64,000 nt of DNA from Pohlia nutans. Lineage: Eukaryota > Streptophyta > Bryopsida > Bryales > Mniaceae. A program made the position numbers and the translations under genes. Of the stretch, positions 33,180 through 44,908 are shown piece after piece. Location of the stretch: positions 8,010,001 to 8,074,000 of the forward strand of contig CM040087.1 in the NCBI GenBank assembly GCA_022496805.1, written 5' to 3'. How positions within the stretch are numbered: position 1 is the first letter of the stretch; each line of letters starts with the position of its first letter. The notes beneath the pieces are model-generated. The model was not told the origin of the DNA and ran no database searches. It was given only the letters and a program-made list of their open reading frames with translations.

Positions 33180-33474
33180 CACTGGAAACTTTGATCAGTT
33201 TAGCCGGGGCTAAACTGGGGTAGTTTAGCCCCCTCTTTAGCCCTCCTTAGCACTATGTGAAAAATGAGGGGGGGCTAAATTTTTTGTACCATTAGCCCCC
33301 TTTTTGTACCACTAGCCGGGGCTAAAACAAAAATTAGCCGGGGCTAAAAAGGAGAGATTCGGGTTTAGCCAGGGCTAAAAGAGAGAGATTCAAGTTCAGC
33401 CGAGGCTAAACTTCTTGGTTTAGCTCCCCCAAGCCAGTTTAGCCCCGGGGATAAAAGCTCCAAAGCTTCCAGTG
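33180..33474. mobile_element. CACTG-ended MITE with GGGGCTAAA array, 295 bp
   Basis: Ends CACTGGAAACTTTG and, inverted, CACTGGAAGCTTTG, flanked by the 3-bp duplication CAA (33177-33179, 33475-33477). The interior holds about ten copies of GGGGCTAAA or its complement TTTAGCCCC in both orientations. Arrays of subterminal motifs and 3-bp duplications are typical of CACTA-type elements. Confidence 0.75.
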
Positions 33475-33479
33475 CAAGT

Positions 33480-36369
33480 GTGTCTATTGCGGCCTTCGTG
33501 ACACTGTTCTAGTGAGAAGTGACGCTTTTGCTAGTAGTGTTTCTTGCGGCCGCAGTAGAGCTAAAAAAAAGAGGTTATTTTCAATGTCTAACAGCCAATG
33601 TATGAGGGAAACAGTCGGAGCCTTCACAAAATGGCCAAGACCCTCCAGATTTGGAGTACCCTTTCAACTCGATCAATACTCCAGGTGGAGCAGATGGAGA
33701 TGGACTCTACTTCCTGCTTACCAAGCTCTCTACATGTTAAGTGGTTGTGTCCCTGCAACCTGCTTCTGCAGGGTCATATTTAGCCAAGTCGCATGAAATT
33801 CTCTAAGTTCTGTCATTTCAATAAATCTCCATGAAAACATACGGACATGGACACAGGACTGACTTTCCAGAAATTGCTGGAGTCGTTTCGGAATAGTAGC
33901 AATTCCTCATCTTTTCTTATCCAAGTGAAAATTTTATTTCACGTAGAAATTCCTAGCATAGCTTGACTTTTCACTTGCAAAGACTTGCATAAAATTTGGA
34001 ATGCATTTCGGGTTTCTTTCTTAAATTGTTTTATTTTATAAAAATCATATCATGGTAGTCTTCTACAACCAAGCTGCAGCAATTAGTAACTGGATATATA
34101 GACCCTGACCCAACATTTCTTTGTAGAACGACTCGTGGAATCATGTGATCATGAATCAAGTTTGGGTTCGCATAGAACGCTAGAAAAGAAAAGAAAAGAA
34201 AAATAATATTATTAACTTTTAAAATAAAATAAAAATAATCATAATAATAAACTATTTTCTGCATTTTTGAGCTCGAATCACCTCAAATTTAGTACCATTG
34301 GAATTCAAGAGAAAAAAATTCCTACATGTCAGGAAAATGATCCGCTAGAAATGCAAGAGGGAGTGAGTTCCGTTCAGTTCTGGGGCATGATAGCCGGCAC
34401 TTGTTTCGCCACTACGGCAACTCCCTCAGTGCGTTTCCTTTTAGGACCCCAGTTCTGTTCAACTTGCATCACTTCCAATTGATTCACTTGTTCAGACTGA
34501 GGGTGTTCCGCCAAGTTATCAACCCCAGTTTATGAACTGGAATTCAACCTAAGTTTGGTGGATCATCTGTTAGTATTTGTTAGGATTAAGAACAAGAGTT
34601 TACAAAAGATTATTTGTACTATAAAGAACACTAATTTGCTTGTAGATGTGAGCACTCTTTCTTGTAATATTTAGTTAGTAAACAATAATCTTAACCCAAA
34701 ATTATAACATTAGTTTGGTTTAGGGTTGTCTTACTCAACCATTAGCCTCTAAACGTCACAGTGTCCAAGTCTAACATATCATACGTTCTCATCAATGTTT
34801 GAATGAAAGTCATTCAAATTTTTGGAGATACTTCACCAAATTGTTGTCCTATCTAATAGTTGGATTTAGTGATACATGAGTACATATTTTTTTTAAATTA
34901 CAAATGTTGAAGTATGTCAAGTTGTTGACCAAGCCAAAATTGCTTTGACTGTAGTTCAAAAGTGGCCTCGCAAAAATGAGGTCACAGATTCAAGGAACAC
35001 AAAAATTTCAAAGAATCACAACATTAAGAATATCTCATTTCAAATCCATTCCAACAAATTTTATAAAATTTGAGTATTAGTGATATTATTGGTGGATCAA
35101 ACTGTACGGATGGAGTCTAAATTTTGAATAGAGCTTTCTTAAGTTGAGAGCATTGCATGGTAGAACCTATGAAAGTAGGTGGTTGTAATAGTTATAGGGT
35201 TCCACACATGAACAAAGACAAGCTTTACAGACTAATAGTACTTCTTATACACTTGTCTTGTGATTTCAATTTGTTAGAATATGTAAAACAACAGCTCAAA
35301 TTGAACAAATGATTTGCATCAAGTAATTTGGGACAATTTTTTCTCAAAGAATCATCTATTATCGGACGAAGGGAGTATTGTAGGTGTTGGGCAACTTTGT
35401 CAATTTCCATCAATTGATTAATTATTTTGAAAAAGTAGAGTTCGGCATCTAAGAAACGAATATTTTAATATTCGACTTTTGTAAAAATTAATTAATGGGA
35501 AATTCAACTATCATCCATGTGCGAGCAACCATAATGGGCTTTGACCATGTTCATTTTCATTTGTGTCCAGCCATGTGCAAGCACAATGGGCTTTGACTAT
35601 GTTGATTTTTATTTGTGGGAGGGGCTCATGTGGAGCATGTACTACTAGACTTGTGTGGAAAATGTAGACTTGTGTGGCTCATTCAATTGGATTAATTTTG
35701 GTCATGCACCCGAGGTCATGCACTACAATATTTTGTTATTTCGACATTATTCAATTTTGATAAGACCTTGTTCTGGCACCCTTCATAGCATAATAGAGCA
35801 GTGGAAGCCATTCCCTTTTGCAATGGGACCATAGTCTAGTTACAATTAGAAACTTTGTGACGATAATAATCCCACGATTCGTGGAATACAAACAGCATTC
35901 CCTCATTACTTAAAAAAATGGATCTAATTGAAGACCCTCTTTCAATCCAATTTTCAAAAGGGCTCCTTTGCATTGCTCTATGTCGTTATGTTATAATGCG
36001 ATATTCAAATAATTCAGCATTGGATTTTTTAATTATTTATGGACAAAAGCTGCACTGCACTTACCATATTTGGCAGTCGCCGTGTACAACTCCGAATTCC
36101 ATATCCTGAGAGATGTGCATAAGCAAATGTCAAGTCTGCATGATGAGTGAGGAAATCTGAACTTCAGTCCAGATCCATGCACATTGATGTACCATTCACG
36201 TACACCACGGTTGCCTCATGCCTGTATGCATCAGGGAATCTGTTGTCAACCAAGAAATATAAATACGCAATTTGAAATTACTCTAACGCATGATAGAATG
36301 GAACGCAACACAAAAAAGGAGCATAGCTTTCATTGCGGCACTGTAATGCACTTGCACAGTGCTTGGACA
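33480..36369. other. Long stretch without a recognisable gene
   Basis: I checked frames of 60-95 codons (33512-33796, 34267-34482, 36184-36405 and others). None shows a domain or a supported exon chain. 35228-35375 has a possible very degraded Stowaway end (GACGAAGGGAGTA). TGTGCAAGC/ATGGGCTTTGAC motifs near 35530-35600 are a local duplication. Confidence 0.4.
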
Positions 36370-36536
36370 GTACCCTACGTTGTGGTCAGTTTCGACATTA
36401 ATTAATTATTTTTGTTCAAAAGTGCCACATGTCATCTTGTGATTGGTTTATGGGTGACGTGGACCTCTCAAACTATGATGTGGAAATTAGGATTTGACAC
36501 AATACTATCCGAATCTGACCCTCACATACAGTAGTT
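36370..36536 (-). repeat. Long terminal-type inverted repeat, right copy
   Basis: Inverse of 31724-31890; read on the minus strand it begins TACTGTATGTGAGGGTCAGA. See the left copy. Confidence 0.6.
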
Positions 36537-37076
36537 GCAGCTAGAAAAGACAAGGCTTTTCATATATTTTTGTTTCCTGGTTTTAACTTCCTCCATTTTT
36601 GAAAGGAAGGTGCAGCAGGGGCTTGATGTGAATGGGGCATGATAGTTACACAGTCGCAGTGACCTTGTTCGGGCTGTAAAGGAATAAACTGCTGTATGGC
36701 AAGTAGAGCAAATTTCCTGGGTGGCTATGCTCTTAGGAATGTACTGTACAGTACAATTGTAGAGTGTTCGGTTAGAGAGATTGAGTGCCTGTTCTCGACA
36801 TTAAATCTATACAATGAACATCTTACTCAACCACTGAACAGAGTGTCAAACATCGCATCAAATACATCACATGAGTACACCCATTATAAACCAAACAATC
36901 ATATTCTTAAAAATACACATTAAATATTTAAATATTCCAAAATATTCTTGATACTCAAGCTGTTTTAATCAATATGTACACTATAGTTGACCCACGTCAA
37001 ATTAGAAAATCAATGTATTACGACATCAAGTTTATGACAACCGTGTTCATTAGGGCTTCATATGCAAACTGGGCCT

Positions 37077-38580
37077 CTAAGCAAATCCCACATGATCGTC
37101 ATCCCCGTTCACAGTGATGATGTGCGTCTTGGACTCCCTCGACACAACATCATATTGCAACACGTAGTCATACTCCACCGCCACCCATAGCACGCTTTCC
37201 ACAACCGTGCAGCTGAACCAATTCTTCAACGGTTGATAATTCTGGGTCGTCAACCGCAACAAATACTGTCGGCGAACCCGAATATCCTTCCTGGTCTGAG
37301 GGATTTCCATGCGCAGTCGCCTATGTGACACAATGGCTCCTTAATAAATTTGAAAGATATGGAACATCAAGGGCATCAATTCCACGCCATTGTTGATATA
37401 CTTCAGCCTCTGCAATTGCAAACAAGATTCACAATCGTCATGACGGCCATTTGCTCGTTGATCTTGCAAGACGTCGTCGAGCCGTGCTGGAATGATCGCG
37501 TACAAGTCACCCATGCACTCCACCAAATTCAAATACTTGAGGATCCCTGTATCAAATTTGTAGCTAAGAGGACCAAGGTTCGTACGGAACCGAGGAGTTT
37601 GATTCCCGATGTGCGGGAAGTTCATATACCATTTTTCAAGACGAAATTGTAACTCTATCCACGTACCACTTTCAACCTCGATTTCAAAGATTCTCAAGTA
37701 CCCGGCATGAACATGAACTGAGTGCGCCCTCGGGTCCGGCATGTCGACGATCGGTCTGGCTAAGTGTGTGTCTACTACGTAGAGACGCCCACCGGCCCAT
37801 GATGCGCTTGCACAAACATAGTTCCAAGTTTGAATAGGAGGCGACCGGTTCCCCCACGGACCACGTTGAAGAAATACCTTACATGTCCATTTGTTCGACA
37901 TCGATTCGTACATATAAACACAAAAAGGGAAAAGGAGAATGACTTTGTAGGAGTTTGACTCTTTGTCCACTGCCATCTGTACTTGGACGCGGCTATTAAA
38001 CCAAATAGATGATGCCAAGGTATTTCTAGATTCTAGAAGCTCCCTCCATTCTTTTGTAAAAGGATTGCAAACCAAAAGAGGTTGCCAAAACCCGTCGGAG
38101 AAATTGTCGTGAACATGGGTGTAGAACTTGATGAGGAGTAGGCCACCTGAACAAGCGATGATGTCACTGCTAAGGCTAGGGCGGCTCAAACCGGTCCGAG
38201 TGCGGCTCAAACCGGTCCAGTGATGGACAAGAGGAGGAAGGGAGTGGACCGTGTCCACCAAGTGATCTGCCGTTGCATGCCAAACTCCAGTCCATGACCG
38301 TGAGCGCGGCGCGATCACTTGTTGATTGGTGAGTTTCTTGGCCAGGAGTGGGAAGTACCAATCGTGGGTGACGTCGCGCTGCCGAGCTTGTACGATGAAA
38401 TGTTTGTGTTTCGATGCCCACACTGCCCACAATTTGCTCACCGTACTACGTTGTGCGATCTCGCGGGTCGAGGGTGGGAATACTCGTCCAAAGCACCAAG
38501 TCTATCACCTGGTATAAGTCGTGTTCTGAATGGGTATGCTGCTCAGATTTGTCACTCGTGATCACGTCCATGGTGGACAT
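37077..38580 (-). pseudogene. F-box protein pseudogene (copy A)
   Basis: The inverse duplicate of the intact gene at 52051-53556. The start ATG is preserved (38580-38578), and the protein similarity is high along the length (NPFTKEWREL, GPWGNRSPPIQTWNYVCAS). Three lesions are visible. First, near codon 37 a 2-bp loss (CTCGACCCGCG against CTCACGGCCCGCG in B) shifts the frame inside the F-box. Second, a CAA to TAA change stops the frame at 37341-37343. Third, a TAG at 37077-37079 removes the last eight residues. The downstream 366-codon frame lacks the F-box, so binding to SKP1 would be lost even if translated. Confidence 0.85.
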
Positions 38581-39181
38581 ACTTTATCTGCACGTCACAA
38601 GAAATGTAAAAGCCCGTTAAAACGACTCGCAATTGGGCATTGTAGGGTGCGTGCGGCAGTACTGCAATGACATAGACCCACATACTAGGGAATGTTAAGT
38701 CTTCGTAGCAAGCGCAAAAGAAAAGTAACATGTATCGTATGCAAACCTGCTTTTTGGAGAAGACCAATGTAAACTTGCTCTAATAAAATTAATAGTACGT
38801 TGGTGCAAGTGACTTTGAATGAGAAAGGCCTTCACCCTCAATCCGTGGCTAATGCAATCCTGAAACTCCGAGAGGGAAACTATTCACTCGACATATACGA
38901 AGGCAACAACTAAATCAAGGAACTGAGAGGATTGGATTGCGATCAAGAATAGAAAAGAAGAATTATAGAGTAATTGCTCTTATAAAGGCTTTGGACAAAG
39001 CCTCGGTTGCCGGGCTCTAAAAATCCAGGATTGCTCTTATGCATCTCATCTCGGTAGTTGGGGAAGTTTCATCTCCACGAGGTGCTCTCCTACCAAGGCA
39101 TGGATCGGAAACAATATATGGATTGATGAGGTGCTCTTGTACCGAGGCATGCATGGGGAACAATACATGGATTGACATTAA

Positions 39182-40142
39182 CCCCTCACCGCCTGAAGTC
39201 CAAACATATGTAGAAGTTGACTTCCTTTTCAAGCTCTATAAGTCTAAATCTCAGTGAGGTATGAAAGTCTCAACCGTACAATATTGTAGTGTACATGTTG
39301 TAGATGGTGTGAATAAAATTTGGGGTCATTTGACTGTATAGATTGAAAGATTATACTGTTTTATTGTTGCAAAAAGATGCTGAAATTTTCTTAAAAACAC
39401 ATTTGGAGGTGAAATTCGATTTTCAAACCTACTCAAATGAAACTACAAAGTGATTCAAACCAAGAGACAAACACTTTGGTGAAAAAAAATCACATTCAAT
39501 TGACTCATTGTGTCTGTAAAATTGTTTTGAAATGTCAAAAAACAGTGAAAAAGGTAGCAAAAAATCACATCTATGTCTGAACCTCCCTCTACTAAAATGC
39601 TTCTCAGTCACTCATAATCCTTTGGATTCACATGAAATTTTAATTTTATAAACAAGACTGATATGCGCAACTTTTCCAACAAACATTATTGAAAACGGAC
39701 CATGTATGAAGAAGTTCTAAGCTGCCAAAGTTCATTGTAATGCAAAAATGTCTGGATTTTGAACTTCGAATTGCTCCCAAACATTCAAATCAACTTGGAT
39801 TGACATGAAAATATCACCACAATAACTAGACTTTATTGGGAACAAAACCCAACAATTTTTATTGAAAACGAACATTTGATGAGAAAGATACAAACCCCCG
39901 AAGTTGCACACATCATAATGCAGTGAGGTGAACTCAGATTGAACTTGTGAACTTCGAATGGCTCTCAAAAACTCAGTACATCTTGGATTGATCTGAAAAT
40001 TTTACCACTGAAACTAGACTACTATGCGCAACTTTCCCAACAAGTTTATTGAATTCAGACATTGGATGAAAAAGTCACAGCACTTTGAATGTTACTCCCA
40101 GACTATGAGAGGACACTTTTCATCCCCTCCGGCGGTGAGGGG
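39182..40142. mobile_element. TTAA-inserted element with CCCCTCACCGCC ends, 961 bp
   Basis: A perfect 12-bp terminal inverted repeat CCCCTCACCGCC is flanked by TTAA on both sides (39178-39181, 40143-40146). The duplicated segment B shows the empty site as a single TTAA at 51456-51459 with matching flanks (GACATTAAGAGAAG, read on A's strand). This proves the boundaries and the 4-bp TTAA target site. The interior has no transposase; two similar blocks each contain a CAACTTTTCCAACAA-like motif. Confidence 0.88.
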
Positions 40143-40669
40143 TTAAGAGAAGTCTCGGCGAAATGGAATTTGAGAATCGTGCACAATTTCAAACTACCGA
40201 AGCTTCTTTTTCCAATCAGTAAATGGCATAGGCCTGCAAAAGTCCACTTCAGTTTTGCTTGAGCATTGCTTGAATTTGATCTTTCCTTTCAATACCACTT
40301 GCTTGTCCATCATCCGTCCAATTCTATTGTAACACAAGCTTCTACATGGTAGAAGACGACATGGATGCCCCTAGAAAGTGAATGCAAGAACCATCTCCGA
40401 CATTCTTTGATGAAACGCCAACCAAAGGGAATTGGGTCTAGAATCTTGCATAGCTTGACGATGTCAATGTTATAATTGTAATATAATAGTGTTAGTTGTT
40501 TGTAATAGGTCACACCCCACTTGAAATGGGGATGTTTCCCATATAACCCTTGAGTTATTTTGTACCCTCATTACGTGATATTGTGGATAATTTTGTCTAG
40601 TTGGTTCAAAAGGTTGCATGAATTGGCAACGTACGAGGGAAGTCAACATGAGAAAGTGAAACAACCCAA

Positions 40670-41071
40670 TTAAGTTATCAAGACTAGTGGGTTTTCGTGG
40701 CAAAATAGTGTATGTTGAGCGCTTCTATGTTTTAGTGGGAGAATGCTACATGTGTTACCGTACTCTTCCAATGTTGCTATGGGAGGATCAATAGGAAGGA
40801 ACAAATGCGGTAGGTACTTTGAAGTTTCATTTTCTTTCAATTTCCTAATTAGAGAAAGGAGAGTTCTCATCATTGAAAGCATAAAGATGAGTATCCAATA
40901 ACAAGTCGTGAGAATGAAATGTGGTATGTAGTCGGTAGCCTCCAAGCACAAATAATGAAGATGAAAGTGGACACATAACAAATCATTAGAATGAAATGTG
41001 GTAGTGGGTAGCCTCCAATAGAAATAATGAAGATGGGTTAGGAGTTTTGACTTTTGGTGGTCTAAAATCAT
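40670..41071 (-). other. 133-codon open frame upstream of the F-box copy, not supported
   Basis: The homologous sequence in segment B (50511-50905) is broken into two frames, and the composition (His/Leu/Tyr rich) matches no family. It is probably chance in conserved upstream DNA. Confidence 0.2.
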
Positions 41072-41728
41072 AAAACAAAATTGCTAATTGATGAGTTTTG
41101 ATGGTTGGCACCCAAAATTTGATAAATTTTGAAGATGGTCTTGATTGTTGGTGATTTTAACTTATAAAGCATGATAATGAAGTTATCCTAAAAATCAAGT
41201 GGTGTTTGAGTAAGATATCATGTGTTTTGATTTAATGTACTCTTATTTGCTCACTCTAAATAGGTATCAAGTTTGAAAGAGCTTGGTGGTCTCTTACTAT
41301 TAGGTGTGTAAAAGCTTGATGGTCTTCAAACTCATGGTAAGCTAGTTTAGCCGTCTTTTTTAGACATTACCCCAACGACAAGAACAGGCACCCCATTACC
41401 CCAACGTCAAACAAGTTCCACCTCCAGGTCTGTATTATAAAACATAAATACTACACAAGAATTGTAGATGAATGAGAACTGCGCCTGCGTGCACAGTCAT
41501 CAAGGTAATAACACCTACTACCGTCTGCCTTTGAGAGGCGCTGTCTACAGTGAAAACGAACTAATGAGCCGGATGGAAACTGATTATGAATGGACCATAT
41601 ACTACATACTATACAGTGGTTTATAATAATGAGAGCACAGACAATGTGCTCTCATATCTGGACCGACCAGGAGCTCGTCTCATGCAGTTGAAATCTTTAC
41701 CTCCTACGTTGAAATCATGGCAAGGCTC

Positions 41729-43851
41729 TTAGCGTCGAGAAGATCCTCCAGGACGCTGATTGATGCCGTTATTGAGATTCGACCTATTCCTCGCCATTGT
41801 AGCATTCCTACTCGCCTGATTACTGGTAGAACAAACACAACAACTGTCAGCCGAGAACTCATCCTCAATTTAATGCAATCACTTCTTTGAATCTGAATTA
41901 ATGAATCAACTAGCTTCTTGACATTAGCCCAAGCAAAGAAAACCAACTACCACTGGTTATTCATGATAAGAAACTCTGAAATCCATCCAGAATTACATGC
42001 ACAATCGATGATCATTTTCCACCTCTATAATATTACTCCCTCCGTCCCAAAGTTATTGTCATGTTTGAAAGTCATGTTTGAAAGTGCTTTTTTAAGTAGG
42101 TCAAAAAAATGCTTCCTTGTGGCTAATTTTATTTAGGTTGCAATGAACTCATGCAATGTTCTTCAATCATTCTAGTGACATAATTTGGAACCTTTTTTAA
42201 TTATGTTTCTTACAATATGATCAATGAAATTGGCTCAAAAGAAATACCAAGCAAACAAGTTGGACAATAACTTTGGGACGGAGGGAGTACCTCTTTGCGA
42301 AATCCATTCTGGACTTCTGCATCAGTCTGCCCTTTGCAGTAACCTTTGAAGGAGGTCCGGAACTTCCTGTTAAGACAAGGATACGAATGTTTTATGAGAT
42401 GACAACACCTAGTCAATAGGAATATGGTCGTCAAGAGTACACTACCACAAAACTATTGCAAGAATGACAATCAAAAAGTTAGCTTACCTCCAGGCCCTGT
42501 CCTCTTCATACGCTTACTCTCAGGTGGTTTCAAATCAATGGGCTTCATTTGTCTGCTCTCTTTCTCTGTTTTTAATCAGAAACAACAGGAAGACTGAATT
42601 AGCATTGCTACAACTCTAAAATTAAGAAATTTGGCACGCTGACTGTAATAGAAAAAACATCGACTAGGTGATTGTATTGCACCACCTCTAAAATAGATTA
42701 CACATAACTTATAGGATTAATAAGTTTAACCTTCACTGTTTAAGCAGTCTTGGATAAATGGGCCACTTACGGGTGTTTTGCTCCTTATAAAGCTCTCTCA
42801 AGCGGTTGACACCCTTCTTCTGAATTTCGTCTTGCTCTCTAACTTTGGCCTGAACACCAACAACCACAAGATCCAAGAACTAAGTCGTGAGTTTGCAATC
42901 AAAATAGCTGATGTAACGAAATCAATGCATGCTAGAACCTAGGACCGATCACCTCAGTCAGGGAGAATAACCTGGTATAATTGTCTCCATTTGAATTTGC
43001 AATTACGTTTGGACATCCGCTCCTGGACCATGTCCACAGCGTCATTCCCAAATTTCCGCCCATAACACTTGCGCCATAACTCGTCTGTAACAGGACTCAA
43101 ATCTCTTCCCTGCGATAGAGAAAGAGGTCAAAGAAACAAATCAGCACCTAAGCCTTTGCGAGCTCCATCATGTCCATATCAAACAGTTTGTGCCAATAGT
43201 AAGGCCTACAACGTAGCAACACCTCTGACAGTGCAAAACTAAGAGCACGCATTCATTAGCACGGATCAAGAAACCCTCAACCCCTAGAAGACCAACAGTT
43301 CATAGTTTGGGAACAACCAATTCAATTGATCATACTGTGAAAAATATAATTTAGATGAGATCAAATTTTATATCACCAGAATCAAGAAGAACATTGCATG
43401 TGTTCATAAATAGATTAGTAAACATAGGCAAAAGAAATCCCCAATTTGGTCCAGTTGGGGAAAACCCTCACAGGACAAATAAGCCCAAATTGGGCCTCAT
43501 TCTAGCAGTTCTGAGTAGGTCCTATATTTCTTGACCAACACATGCAATGTTCTTCACTGATATAAAATTTGGTTCCATCTAAATTATATTTTTCACAATA
43601 TGATTGATTGAATTTGTCAGCTTTAAAACCATAAATCCTTTGCCCTTTCAGGGTTAGAGCAACATCAAGACTTTTTGAGGAATATCAATGGGACAAACCA
43701 CGGTGGACGTTTCTATGTGATGAAGCTGCTCCGCAGTGCAATGCGGCAAAATCCTCTTGAGCAATTGAATGTCGGTTTCACCGACATCGCCAATATATTG
43801 CAAGTTGTCGATCGCCTTCCGCACAGAGAGCTCCAACAAACTCACCACCAT
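41729..43851 (-). CDS. ELOA: Elongin-A (RNA polymerase II elongation factor subunit A)
   Basis: A nuclear subunit of the Elongin complex; in other eukaryotes it promotes pol II elongation and, through Elongin B/C and a cullin, acts as a ubiquitin-ligase receptor. Six exons on the minus strand: 43851-43699, 43109-42972, 42849-42771, 42565-42488, 42366-42291, 41822-41729. All have GT-AG borders, consistent phases and 205 residues in total. Residues 4-13 (SLLELSVRKA) occupy the BC-box position but have Ser where the consensus has Cys. The Elongin-A domain follows: GDVGETDIQLLKRILPHC, DLSPVTDELW, CKFKWRQLYQ, EIQKKGVNRLRELY. The C-terminal tail is basic (MARNRSNLNN...PGGSSRR). For the last exon, the acceptor after GTTCTACCAG keeps the frame. 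Upstream non-coding exons are likely. Intron 5 begins with a Stowaway MITE. Confidence 0.87.
42036..42287. mobile_element. Stowaway MITE, 252 bp, at the exon-5 splice donor of Elongin-A
   Basis: Ends CTCCCTCCGTCCCAAAGTTA are inverted at both sides and flanked by TA (42034-42035, 42288-42289). It lies in Elongin-A intron 5. The TA next to exon 5 supplies donor bases +2 and +3, so the donor now reads GTACTCC. Confidence 0.9.
43281..43653. mobile_element. TTAA-type foldback element in Elongin-A intron 1, 373 bp
   Basis: Left CCCCTAGAAGACCAAC after TCAA, right GCCCTTTCAGGG before TTAG: mutated forms of the TTAA-flanked GGACCAAG subfamily. The two halves are inverted copies (GAAAAATATAATTTAGATG occurs in both, inverted), as if two elements were joined tail to tail. 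It lies wholly inside intron 1 (43698-43110). Confidence 0.65.
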
Positions 43852-44399
43852 GATTCCTTACTCGTAAAGACGAAACAGTAGAAGAGCTACAACAGCGTCA
43901 CTGATCTGAAGACGATGTCTCTTACATAACCTAGGAAGAAATTCGTAAACACACACTCAGTTTTTACTCAAATTCCCACGAATTCAAAAGGAAAAAATGC
44001 AACTTAACTTCCTGCCTTTGAAAAAAAAGAATTGACATAACACCAAAGTAAACCCCTAAAAGTGGCAACTTCCTTCCTGAGCTGAAATAAATAAAAAATT
44101 TAAGGGAGGCAAAAACATATACCAATAGAAAGAAGAAATCATATCCTACATTTTTTTTTGAGTTACCATAACGAATTACCTCCAAAATCAACTTTCTATT
44201 TCCAGAAAGTGTTAAAAATAGTAAGTTTCATCACTAAAACTTCGTGGTCACAAACCCTAGTAGATGAAGCTGAAACCCTAGTAACGTGAAACAATCAGAT
44301 CGACCGACTTGGGACACACGGCACATAACTTTGCACACCAAATTATATAAAATCGAAACTAGGGCAATAATCAAAAGAAAGTGAGAGTGATGAACCTGT

Positions 44400-44650
44400 A
44401 AAGCAAGCCGATCTACGAAGGTGCTCTGTACGCCTGCCAATTGACCTCCAGGTAGCTCGGATTTTGGATCCTCCAGAACAGCAACCGACGATTTGCGAGG
44501 CTCCAATTCACGCCCAAGTCGGAAATTCAAAATGGAACTAGCAAAAGTGAAGAAAGCAAAGTGATAGAGAGAGGGTGAAGCTTGGGAAGAGGGGGAGAGG
44601 AACAGAGCAGAGCAGAGCAGAGCAGAGCTCTTCTGCTCCAAGGAAGGGCG
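44400..44650 (-). promoter_or_regulatory. Possible 5' non-coding exon and promoter area of Elongin-A
   Basis: On the minus strand, GC-richer sequence ends in CTTTACAG followed by GTTCAT near 44400, a plausible donor for a 5' UTR intron. The region lies about 550-800 bp upstream of the Elongin-A start. A (AGAGC)n microsatellite occupies 44604-44628. A 135-codon frame crosses it but looks like chance. No TATA box is assigned. Confidence 0.3.
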
Positions 44651-44908
44651 ACGTGCACACTTGCCTAAACCCTAAACGAGGAAAACGATGCCTGGCCAAC
44701 ATGATGATTGGGATTGATTTATACACAACTCCCGACCTTTTAAATATCACCTCTCTAATATCACATGCTTTGGAAATTGGCTATGGGGCTACGGCTATGG
44801 CAGTGGCAATCCAGGTTAACTTGTGGTTATCAAAATTAATTGGCAAAAGCAACTCCACCTGCTTCAGACCTGAAAGTTTAGAAATGCCATTAGGTAGACG
44901 TACCTTAA

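Larger units (their letters stand above)
36817..41356 (-). repeat. Segment A: diverged inverted copy of segment B
   Basis: The whole stretch is the reverse complement of 50227-53791 with moderate divergence, from GAACATCTTACT at one end to CTAGTTTAGCCGTC at the other. It covers the F-box gene copy plus ~2.8 kb of its upstream DNA. Its extra length is due to the 961-bp insertion at 39182-40142, which is absent from B. Confidence 0.85.

Noticed and set aside
35228..35375. Possible Stowaway MITE
   Set aside because: Only one end (GACGAAGGGAGTA) is convincing; the other does not match.
40670..41071. 133-codon frame in segment A
   Set aside because: The homologous stretch in segment B is broken, so it is not maintained as protein.
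41729..41815. Alternative last-exon acceptor of Elongin-A (ATCAG before 41815)
   Set aside because: It shifts the tail into another frame; the acceptor at 41822 has a better pyrimidine tract and keeps the basic tail.
44234..44641. 135-codon minus frame upstream of Elongin-A
   Set aside because: It spans a probable 5' UTR and a microsatellite; no recognisable domain.
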